A stretch of 64,000 nt of DNA from Bacillota bacterium. Lineage in GTDB: Bacteria; Bacillota; Sulfobacillia; DUSP01; JBFMCS01. The translations under genes and the position numbers were made by a program. Where the stretch lies: contig JBFMCS010000041.1 in assembly GCA_040754315.1 (NCBI GenBank), forward strand, positions 1 to 64,000, written 5' to 3'. The notes below the pieces were generated by a model. It saw only the letters and a program-made list of their open reading frames with translations. It did not search any database and had not been told where the DNA came from. Every line of letters begins with the position of its first letter. The first letter of the stretch is position 1. Shown piece by piece: positions 34,748-41,892 of the stretch.

Positions 34748-34951
34748 TTATACCACAACCGGTGGCGGCGTCTTTGTCCAGGTGAAGGCCGATAGGGGTA
34801 AAGAGATGTATCCACCCAGCGATGACAGCACAAGTTCTAAGGATTGGCATCCTTACCTCATGTATTGCTTCCGTTCTTCATAGAAATTTTCGACATCATA
34901 TAAAAGTCGGGTTATACCACAACCGGCGGCGTCTTTGTCCAGGTGAAGGCC
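34748..34951. repeat. 40-43 bp direct repeat, two copies
   Basis: A unit beginning TTATACCACAACCGG and ending TTTGTCCAGGTGAAGGCC occurs at 34748-34790 and 34912-34951. The copies differ by a 3-bp TGG insertion in the middle. The ~120 nt between them and the rest of 34715-35047 hold no gene. The first copy lies directly upstream of the bifunctional-nuclease gene, the second upstream of the MFS gene, so both may serve as regulatory or insertion-footprint sequences. Confidence 0.85.
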
Positions 34952-35047
34952 AACCCTTGTCCACGAGGAGGATCCCCGTGTGGGGGGCGGAATAATAACT
35001 TGGGGCTCAGCGGACTCCATTTGGGCCCGAAATAATTATGTCTGCGG

Positions 35048-36262
35048 GTGATACACCTCTTGAACAGCCTGTTTGTGAGTGTGGTCAGCCTGGCACACTT
35101 CTCGATTGAGGTGGCCGATGGAGGTATCCCCCTTGTCCTTCCCCTGATCAAGGAGAGGCTCGGCATATCCCATACCCTCATAGCCACCATCATGATGGTC
35201 AGGATCATCGGCTCCTCAGTGTTCCAGCCGGTATTTGGCGTCCTGGTGGATCTGAAGCCCCAGAGTTGGCTCCTGCCCACCAGCGTCCTCCTGACCTCAG
35301 CCGGGGTGGCCGCCCTGGGCTACTCACCCCTCTACATTGCCGTCCTGGCCGCTGTGTTTTTCGGAGGCCTTGGTGCCGCTGCCTTTCACCCGGCTGCCTC
35401 CAAAGCAGTATACCTCAACAGTGGCATCAAGAAGGCCTCTGGATTGGCCCTGTTCATGGTCTGTGGGAACGTTGGATACGCCCTGGGCCCCATCGTCATG
35501 TCCCTTCTTCTTATCCAAGGGCTTCAGGGAACAATCTACATCATGATTCCAGGAATAGCGGCTACCGTGGTCTTACTCCAGTCCATGAAACGTCCGGCCG
35601 TTATGGGCCCGGAGGCCCCAGGGACTGGTAGGGATCTTCGCCTCTGGGTCTCCGAAGGGCTGTCCAAACCTGTAGTCCTGCTGACGTCATTCTCCGTCAT
35701 GCGTTCCCTGGTACACCTTGGTTTTATAACCTACATCCCCTTTTACTATCCCTATGAGATGACCAGCTGGGCGCTGGCGCTTTACCTGGTGGCGGGGGCG
35801 CTAGGAACCCTAGTGGGTGGGACCCTCGCCGACCGCCATGGGCCGAAGAGAGTCACCATACTCTCCTCTTTGCTGGCGGCACCCATGAGCATTGCCTTCG
35901 CGGCTACCTCGGGGGTGTGGTCCTTCATCTTCCTGGCGCTGTCCGGCATGACCCTGGTGGCCACCGCCTCCGTGACCATCCTGCTCTGCCAGGACCTCAT
36001 GCCCAAGAGCATTGGCTTGGCTTCAGGACTCATGATGGGCTTCGTTTACGGAGTAGCGGGCATTGCCTTGGTACCCTTCGGCTACCTCGCGGATCTCATC
36101 AGCGTGCATGCCACGCTCTGGAGTCTTTCCCTGACCACCATTCCTACCCTGATCCTGGCTTACCTGGCGGTATCTACAGGGGCTCCAGGGGAACCCACAG
36201 GGTCGACAGTTAAAGATAAGCCGCTGATCACTGCTTCTCCTGGAGTAAGGACGGAGAGATGA
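35048..36262 (+). CDS. MFS transporter, fosmidomycin-resistance (Fsr) type
   Basis: 404 aa, about twelve hydrophobic segments, with SLAHFSIEVADGGIPLVLPL at the N-terminus, GGLGAAAFHPAASKAVY (the Fsr-family signature) and GTLVGGTLADRHGPKRVT between the two halves. Likely a proton-driven exporter of small drugs or metabolites. The first start, GTG at 35048, has no good ribosome binding site, so translation may begin a few codons later. birA follows after three bases. Confidence 0.87.
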   Translation: MIHLLNSLFVSVVSLAHFSIEVADGGIPLVLPLIKERLGISHTLIATIMMVRIIGSSVFQPVFGVLVDLKPQSWLLPTSVLLTSAGVAALGYSPLYIAVLAAVFFGGLGAAAFHPAASKAVYLNSGIKKASGLALFMVCGNVGYALGPIVMSLLLIQGLQGTIYIMIPGIAATVVLLQSMKRPAVMGPEAPGTGRDLRLWVSEGLSKPVVLLTSFSVMRSLVHLGFITYIPFYYPYEMTSWALALYLVAGALGTLVGGTLADRHGPKRVTILSSLLAAPMSIAFAATSGVWSFIFLALSGMTLVATASVTILLCQDLMPKSIGLASGLMMGFVYGVAGIALVPFGYLADLISVHATLWSLSLTTIPTLILAYLAVSTGAPGEPTGSTVKDKPLITASPGVRTER

Positions 36263-36265
36263 CCC

Positions 36266-37045
36266 ATGGAGAGATTGGACACCACTGCCATCGCTTCGAG
36301 GCAAGGCAAGGCCCTGGGGACCCGTGTAATCTACCGGAGGGTGTTAACCTCCACCATGGACCTGGCACGGCACTTGGCCGAACAGGGTGAACCCGAGGGT
36401 ACTGTGGTGGTAGCAGATGAACAAACCCAGGGGAGGGGAAGGCGAGGGCGTTCCTGGTGGTGCCCGGCAGAAGCGGGACTCTTGTTTTCTGTCATCCTGC
36501 GCCCGGAACTGGAACCCTCGGGATTCCCATGGCTTACAGTGGCCATGGCGCTTGCCCTAGCCGCCGCCGGGCAAGTCCTAGGGGTGAACTCCAAGACCAA
36601 GTGGCCCAATGATGTGGTCTGCCCCAACGGCAAGCTGGCAGGAGTGATAGGTGAAGCCTCAGGGTCCCCTGCCTGGGTAGTCCTGGGGGCAGGTATCAAC
36701 GTGAACAGACCTGGCTTATTGCACAAGGGTTTCCCTGAAACCATCGCCTTCCTGTCCGACCACCTGGGACGGCCCGTTGACCGGGCCACACTACTGGGCT
36801 TGACCTTGGACGGCCTGGAGGAGAGATGTCTCGCCCTGCGTGGTGGCCCCGGAACCCTGATGCAGGAATGGATACTCAAGAGCGCAAGTTATGGTCAAAG
36901 GGTCCAGGTTGGCACAGGGGATGCTGCGTGGGAAGGCATCGATGAGGGGCTTGACCGCCATGGGGCGCTGCTTCTCAGAACCGAGCACGGATCCCTGTTA
37001 AGGTTCCCCTGGGGCGAGGTGTCTCTAATAAGGATCCTGCCTTGA
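36266..37045 (+). CDS. birA: biotin-[acetyl-CoA carboxylase] ligase
   Basis: Attaches biotin to carboxylase carrier domains. The 259-aa sequence has LTSTMDLARHLAE, the biotinyl-AMP loop TQGRGRRGRSWWCPAEAG, the KTKWPNDVVCPNGKLAGVI block and VVLGAGINVNRPG. There is no N-terminal winged-helix domain, so it is the non-regulatory (group I) form. It directly follows the MFS gene, likely co-transcribed. Confidence 0.95.
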   Translation: MERLDTTAIASRQGKALGTRVIYRRVLTSTMDLARHLAEQGEPEGTVVVADEQTQGRGRRGRSWWCPAEAGLLFSVILRPELEPSGFPWLTVAMALALAAAGQVLGVNSKTKWPNDVVCPNGKLAGVIGEASGSPAWVVLGAGINVNRPGLLHKGFPETIAFLSDHLGRPVDRATLLGLTLDGLEERCLALRGGPGTLMQEWILKSASYGQRVQVGTGDAAWEGIDEGLDRHGALLLRTEHGSLLRFPWGEVSLIRILP

Positions 37046-37182
37046 GACCACTTACGCATTCCATGAGAACATCCAGCCCCGGAAGGCAAGTTGCCAGGGC
37101 GTGGAGTCTAAGTAGTGGGCGGTAGGGAGACCCTGAGACAGCCGGGAATACCAGGTTAACCATCAAGGTTCCCATCTTCATC

Positions 37183-37212
37183 TTGCCTGCTAATGCAATC
37201 TAGCGGTATCAT
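37183..37212 (+). promoter_or_regulatory. promoter of coaX
   Basis: TTGCCT (37183-37188), 18 nt, TATCAT (37207-37212), then GGAAAGGAGAAGG before the GTG start of coaX. Confidence 0.6.
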
Positions 37213-37241
37213 GGATCTACGGTGGAAAGGAGAAGGCGAAG

Positions 37242-38012
37242 GTGCTTATTGCTCTGGACATCGGCAACACGGAAATAGTGGCAGGCGTATACGAGGGATC
37301 CGCCCTTAGGAACCACTGGAGGGTCTCAACAGAACGCCGGAAGACCGCCGATGAATACGGTATCCTCTTTCTCTCTCTAATGGATCATGGGGGCCTTGAC
37401 CCAGACCTCCTAGACTCAGCCATAATCGCCTCGGTGGTGCCCCCCCTCACCCAGACACTGGAGGATACGTGCTCGCGGTACCTAAGGGTACAGCCTATCG
37501 TGGTTGGCCCGGGCGTCAAGACAGGTGTCTCAGTGAAGTACGAGAACCCCAAGGAGGTCGGGGCCGACCGCATAGTTAATGCGGTTGCTGCATATGACCG
37601 CTACGGGGCACCAGCAATCGTGGTGGACTTTGGAACCGCCACGACCTATGATGCCATATCCCGGGACGGAGAGTATCTCGGGGGTGCTATCGCTCCCGGC
37701 ATAGGTATCTCCCTGGAGGCCTTGTTCCAGAGGGCTGCCAAGCTCCCCCGGATAGAGCTGGTAAAACCCCCTTCCGTGGTGGGACGCAACACCGTATCCA
37801 GCATGCAGTCGGGGATCGTGTTTGGCTTCGCAGGTCAAGTTGATGAGATAGTCAGGAGGATGCGGGAGGAGATTGGCGGTGATGCCTTCGTAGTTGCCAC
37901 GGGCGGCCTAGCAGAGCTCATCGCCCCTGAAACCAGGACAATACAGAAGGTGGACCGGCTCCTTACCCTGTGGGGGCTCCGTGTCATACACCAGAGAAAC
38001 CGGCCAGACTGA
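37242..38012 (+). CDS. coaX: type III pantothenate kinase
   Basis: First step of CoA synthesis. The 256-aa ASKHA-fold protein shows [62 protein letters not shown] and [19 protein letters not shown] start after a strong AAGGAG site. It heads a possible operon with the DUF3786, ccdA and TlpA-like genes. Confidence 0.96.
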   Translation: MLIALDIGNTEIVAGVYEGSALRNHWRVSTERRKTADEYGILFLSLMDHGGLDPDLLDSAIIASVVPPLTQTLEDTCSRYLRVQPIVVGPGVKTGVSVKYENPKEVGADRIVNAVAAYDRYGAPAIVVDFGTATTYDAISRDGEYLGGAIAPGIGISLEALFQRAAKLPRIELVKPPSVVGRNTVSSMQSGIVFGFAGQVDEIVRRMREEIGGDAFVVATGGLAELIAPETRTIQKVDRLLTLWGLRVIHQRNRPD

Positions 38013-38022
38013 GGAGGCGGGC

Positions 38023-38625
38023 ATGGGCTACGAAGAGACATACCGTGCGGCATTGGAGAGGTTTGCGATGAAGAGGCCGGAAGCCATGGCCAGGGCTAAA
38101 GGCGGGCTCTACAACCCGGGGAACGGCACACTCTCCCTTCCCTATCTCGGGGCAGTGCAGCACGTTCACCATCCTAGCGGGGACATGACAACAGAAAGGC
38201 ACCCCCCTGGTGGCGCTCTCTCGCCAGAGGAGCGAGTACTCCTCATACAGTACCTTTCCTGGACAGGCCGGGACACGTCGCCTGCCAGCGAGTGGCTGGC
38301 CTTCAACCAGCTGGAGGGTGGAGAATCCCACTGGGCCCTCGTCCAGCACGAGGCCGCTGACCCCCTGGGGGAAAGGTTCGGCCATAACATTCCCGGGCTT
38401 TATGATGCCTTGAAACCCTTCAAGGCCAGGGAAATGGGCCTGGGGGACGCATCCTTCATTATTGAGGCCTACCCCAAGGTGTACCTGGGAGTTGTGCTGT
38501 GGCGTGGAGATGAGGAGTTCCCCCCGAGAGCGTCCCTTCTCATTGACGAAGCCGCCCCAGCCCACTTGACAATGGCCTCACTGTTCATGTTGGGGCTCGA
38601 GGTATCGCGGAGACTCCGGACTTAG
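38023..38625 (+). CDS. DUF3786 protein
   Basis: ~200 aa from the ATG at 38023, preceded by GAGGAGGCGGGC. GYEETYRAALERFAMKRPEA opens the protein and SFIIEAYPKVYLGVVLWRGD followed by EEFPPRASLLIDEAAPAHL closes it, the DUF3786 layout. Function unknown. A second member of the family (end only) lies at the right edge of the window. The frame is open a little upstream (37981), overlapping coaX, but the chosen start has the better ribosome site. Confidence 0.85.
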   Translation: MGYEETYRAALERFAMKRPEAMARAKGGLYNPGNGTLSLPYLGAVQHVHHPSGDMTTERHPPGGALSPEERVLLIQYLSWTGRDTSPASEWLAFNQLEGGESHWALVQHEAADPLGERFGHNIPGLYDALKPFKAREMGLGDASFIIEAYPKVYLGVVLWRGDEEFPPRASLLIDEAAPAHLTMASLFMLGLEVSRRLRT

Positions 38626-38634
38626 GAGGCGGCC

Positions 38635-39279
38635 ATGCAATCACCCCCTTTCTACTTGGCTTTCATTGCTGGGATGGGCTCCATCGTATCCCCGTGTGTA
38701 CTGCCGCTTATCCCTGCCTACCTGGTGTCGGTGGCATCTCAAGGGGGGGGACGCACCAGGCTGGCAGTAAATACCATGGGGTTCATCTTTGGATTCAGCC
38801 TGGTGTTTATCCTCATGGGTCTATCAGCGACGGCTGTGGGTGGCCTCTTGGCTCGGCACATTGAGGTATTGCGCAAGGTGGGAGCACTCATCGTCATCTT
38901 GCTGGGTCTCCACCTGGCCGGACTCTACCGGCTGGCCTTTCTCGAGAGGACTGCCCAGGCAAGAACCCTCCCAGTGCTGGGCCGGTGGCAGCCGTTGCTG
39001 CTGGGCATCGTGTTCGCCTTTGGCTGGACACCCTGTGTGGGGCCTATCCTGGCCTCCATCCTGATAGTGGCGAGTTCCTCAGGGGATCCCGTCACGGGGG
39101 GGCTCCTGCTAGCCTCCTATTCCGCAGGGTTCTCCCTGCCCTTTGTACTGGCAGCTGTGTTTACCGACCGGGTGACAAGGGGTTTGAAGTCGTTGGGTCC
39201 CTATCTCCCTGCGATCTCCCGGGTATCTGGGCTGGGATTGGTTTTTCTGGGCATCCTCCTGTACATGGATAGACTCTAA
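38635..39279 (+). CDS. ccdA: cytochrome c biogenesis protein CcdA-type thiol transporter
   Basis: 214 aa with six predicted membrane helices. The two cysteine motifs GSIVSPCVLPLIPAYLVS and FGWTPCVGPILASIL are the reductant-transferring pair of CcdA, which passes electrons from cytoplasmic thioredoxin to extracytoplasmic thiol proteins. The TlpA-like lipoprotein encoded immediately downstream is the likely acceptor. Confidence 0.93.
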   Translation: MQSPPFYLAFIAGMGSIVSPCVLPLIPAYLVSVASQGGGRTRLAVNTMGFIFGFSLVFILMGLSATAVGGLLARHIEVLRKVGALIVILLGLHLAGLYRLAFLERTAQARTLPVLGRWQPLLLGIVFAFGWTPCVGPILASILIVASSSGDPVTGGLLLASYSAGFSLPFVLAAVFTDRVTRGLKSLGPYLPAISRVSGLGLVFLGILLYMDRL

Positions 39280-39294
39280 TCGGGGGGTCACTCT

Positions 39295-39798
39295 GTGAAG
39301 AGCATCAGGATCTTGGTTGTGCTTGTCGTAGTACTGCTGGTGGCAACCAGTTGCCGCGGGAGGCAGGATAGCGAAGCACCACTCCCTTCAGGCGATGAGT
39401 CAGCACCGGATTTTACCCTGCCTGACCTCAAGGGCACTGAGACTAGCCTCTCCCAGTTCAGGGGCAAGGTAGTCTTCATCAACTTCTGGGCGACATGGTG
39501 CGGTTATTGCAGGGACGAGATGCCGGACCTTGACGCATTTCAGAAGGAATACGATGGCGACGTGGTGGTCTTAGCCATCGCCCTGGACGACCCCTCAACC
39601 GTGGAGGCATTTGTGCAGGAGGGTGGCTTTTCCTTTCGTGTGCTTCTTGACCCTCAGAAGGCTACCGGGAAGGCGTACGGGGTGAGATATCTTCCCACCA
39701 CAGTAGTTGTGGATGCGTCCGGGCGCATCGTTGAAGAGGTCGTCGGAATGATGACCAGGGAGTCCATGGAGGCCATGCTGGAGAGAGCCCTAGACTAA
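39295..39798 (+). CDS. TlpA/ResA-like thioredoxin lipoprotein
   Basis: 167 aa. Signal peptide with lipobox LLVATSC (Cys ~20), then a thioredoxin fold: APDFTLPDLKGTETSLSQF, VVFINFWATWCGYCRDEMP with the CGYC redox site, and YLPTTVVVDASGRIV with the cis-proline. It should reduce disulfides outside the membrane, for example in apocytochrome c, using electrons from CcdA. GTG start at 39295. Confidence 0.93.
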   Translation: MKSIRILVVLVVVLLVATSCRGRQDSEAPLPSGDESAPDFTLPDLKGTETSLSQFRGKVVFINFWATWCGYCRDEMPDLDAFQKEYDGDVVVLAIALDDPSTVEAFVQEGGFSFRVLLDPQKATGKAYGVRYLPTTVVVDASGRIVEEVVGMMTRESMEAMLERALD

Positions 39799-39900
39799 GG
39801 GCAAGCCAGGGACAGCCAGGAGTGAATGTTACTGGATGGGTTATGTAGTATTGGTATGTTAACAATATTCTATCCCTTAAAATACCTTTGGGTCTTTCCC

Positions 39901-39929
39901 TTTACAGGGGGGCCTGGCTCTGGTAGAAT
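39901..39929 (+). promoter_or_regulatory. promoter upstream of the c-di-AMP riboswitch
   Basis: TTTACA (39901-39906), 17 nt, TAGAAT (39924-39929). A second TAGAAT follows at 39943-39948 within a repeated GGTAGAATA motif. The start point would be ~30 nt before the aptamer. Confidence 0.7.
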
Positions 39930-39959
39930 AGGGATACAGTGGTAGAATAGCATACGGCC

Positions 39960-40095
39960 AAACGGTCTGAACGCTGAAACCCCCTGCGGGGGGTGCGGGG
40001 GACCCAGTCAACAGGGGCGAATCCCTTGCAAGAGGGTAGGGCCACACTCTTTCGGTCCGAGTCCGTCAGCTAACCTCGTAAGCGTGGAAGGAGGA
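39960..40095 (+). promoter_or_regulatory. c-di-AMP riboswitch (ydaO/yuaA type)
   Basis: The sequence contains the conserved blocks GGGGGACCCA, GGGGCGAATCC, AGGGTAGGG and GTCCGTCAGCTAACCTCGTA, with ACGCT (39971-39975) and AGCGT (40081-40085) closing the first helix. This matches the ydaO leader closely. It precedes a cobalamin-binding-domain gene, not the cell-wall or potassium-transport genes usually found behind this class. Confidence 0.92.
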
Positions 40096-40114
40096 GACCC
40101 CGGGTTCTGAACCT

Positions 40115-40144
40115 AACCCAGGGGTGTCCCTGGGTTTCGGTTTT
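40115..40144 (+). terminator. riboswitch-controlled terminator
   Basis: AACCCAGGG (40115-40123) pairs with CCCTGGGTT (40128-40136), followed by TCGGTTTT. An alternative hairpin can form between ACCCCGGGTT (40097-40106) and AACCCAGGGGT, using the same 5' arm, so terminator and antiterminator are mutually exclusive. Confidence 0.8.
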
Positions 40145-40178
40145 CCTCTCACCGTTGGCCGGAAAGGAGAGGATGGCC

Positions 40179-41855
40179 ATGAAGAAGAGGATCGTTGGAG
40201 CCGCGATAGGTGACTGCGTTCATGTGGCTGGGGTCATCAACTTCCTAAGATTAGCGGAGGATTCCGGCTACGAAACGGTGTTTCTCGGGCCGGCCGTGCC
40301 TGTGGACACCTTTCTCAAGGTGGTGGAACAGGAATCACCCTACATGGCGGCGGTGGGATACCGCCTATCCCCCGAGACCGCGAAGCCACTCCTGGAGAGA
40401 CTCTCCAAGGGTGTCCGGGAGCGAAAGTGGACTAGGTTGCCTTTGCTCACCATGGGAGGCACTCCCCCCGTTGCCAGGGTGGCGGAGAGTCTAGGCATCT
40501 TTGACAGGGTATTCTCCGGGCTCGAGGACATAGACGAGGTTCTCGGCTTTCTCAAGGGGCATAGTGGCCGCAGGGAGAACTCCAAGCGCCCCCCCAGTAC
40601 CCTGGTGGAACGTATAGAATTCAAGCGACCCTACCCGGTCATCCGTCACCACTTCGGCCTTCCAGACCTGGACGTGACTGTCCGGGGCGTCAAGACCCTT
40701 GCATCCTCGGGCGTCCTGGATGTAATATCCTTGGGTCCTGACCAGAACGCCCAGGAGAGCTTCTTCAGGCCCTGGGAGATGGATCCCTCACAGGATGGGG
40801 CCGGGGGTGTTCCCCTGCGGACACCCGAGGACCTCCGCAGGCTGTACGGGGCCGCCCAGTGCGGCAACTACCCACTTCTCCGGTGCTACAGCGGAACCCG
40901 GGACGTATTCAAAATGGCCGACCTGCTCCTGGCCACCATTGATAACGCTTGGAGTGCCATCCCCGTGTTCTGGTACAATGTCCTTGACGGCAGGGGCCCA
41001 CGGAACTTGGAGGAGTCAATACGGGATTCCCAGCGTCTAATGGCCTGGCACGCCGCCAGGGGCGTGCCGGTGGAGGTCAACGATGCCCACCAGTGGAGCC
41101 TCAGGGATGCCCACGATGTGGTGGCGGTGGTGGCCGCATTCCTCGGAGCCTACAACGCTAAGCGGGCGGGAGTGACCACCTACGTCGCCCAGTACATGTT
41201 CAACAACCCTCCAGCCACATCGCCCATGATGGATCTGGCCAAGATGATGGCGAAGATAGAGATGATTGAGTCTCTTCACGATGAGAGTTTCCAGAGCTTC
41301 AGGGAGGTCCGGGCCGGTCTGGCCAGCTTCCCAGCAGACATGGACATGGCCAAGGGGCAGCTCGCTGCCTCCACCTACCTGGGCATGACACTGAACCCTG
41401 ACATCGTGCATGTCGTGGCCCATACCGAAGGAGACCACGCAGCCACACCCCATGACATCATTGAGGCCTGCAAGATAGTGCGTGGGGTAATCAGGAACTG
41501 CATGGCCGGTCTGCCTTCAATGATCCAGGACCCGGTGGTACTCACGAGAAAGCAGCAACTCCTGGAGGAGGCCGGGGTACTCCTGGAGGCCATCCGGGGG
41601 CTTGCACCTCAGGGTACAGCGGACCCCTGGGCAGACCCGGTCACCCTTGGCCTGGCCGTCCGCGGCGGGCTGATGGACGCGCCCCACCTGAAGGGAAATC
41701 CCGTTGCCCGGGGTGAGGTGCGTACCCGAATGGTGAACGGCACGTGCTGCGCCGTGCATCCAGACACCCAGAAACCCTTGAGTGAGAGGGAAAGGATTGA
41801 TCTAGCCAGGAGAGCAGCCATGGTAAAGGGCATCCCTCAGGTTGCAGCAGGCTAG
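40179..41855 (+). CDS. cobalamin-binding-domain mutase-like protein, paralogue 2
   Basis: ~558 aa, close paralogue of the protein at 23733-25391 over its full length. N-terminal B12-like domain: AIGDCVHVAGVINFLRLAED, AAVGYRLSPETAK, TMGGTPPVARVAESLGIFD. Shared blocks in the large domain: GVLDVISLGPDQNAQESFF, GAGGVPLRTPEDLRRLY, RCYSGTRDVFKMADLL, VEVNDAHQWSLRDAHDV, MMDLAKMMAKIEMIESL. I choose the ATG at 40179 (nine bases after AAGGAG) over ATG 40173 and an upstream TTG. It stands alone behind a c-di-AMP riboswitch and terminator, unlike paralogue 1. Biochemical function unproven. Confidence 0.8.
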   Translation: MKKRIVGAAIGDCVHVAGVINFLRLAEDSGYETVFLGPAVPVDTFLKVVEQESPYMAAVGYRLSPETAKPLLERLSKGVRERKWTRLPLLTMGGTPPVARVAESLGIFDRVFSGLEDIDEVLGFLKGHSGRRENSKRPPSTLVERIEFKRPYPVIRHHFGLPDLDVTVRGVKTLASSGVLDVISLGPDQNAQESFFRPWEMDPSQDGAGGVPLRTPEDLRRLYGAAQCGNYPLLRCYSGTRDVFKMADLLLATIDNAWSAIPVFWYNVLDGRGPRNLEESIRDSQRLMAWHAARGVPVEVNDAHQWSLRDAHDVVAVVAAFLGAYNAKRAGVTTYVAQYMFNNPPATSPMMDLAKMMAKIEMIESLHDESFQSFREVRAGLASFPADMDMAKGQLAASTYLGMTLNPDIVHVVAHTEGDHAATPHDIIEACKIVRGVIRNCMAGLPSMIQDPVVLTRKQQLLEEAGVLLEAIRGLAPQGTADPWADPVTLGLAVRGGLMDAPHLKGNPVARGEVRTRMVNGTCCAVHPDTQKPLSERERIDLARRAAMVKGIPQVAAG

Positions 41856-41863
41856 GGGAGAAG

Positions 41864-41892
41864 CAAGGCCGCGTCATCAGGATGCGGCCTTG
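41864..41892. terminator. hairpin between convergent genes
   Basis: CAAGGCCGC (41864-41872) and GCGGCCTTG (41884-41892) form a perfect 9-bp stem with an 11-nt loop, exactly between the ends of paralogue 2 (+) and the YhaN-like gene (-). T-tracts are weak on both sides. Confidence 0.65.
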
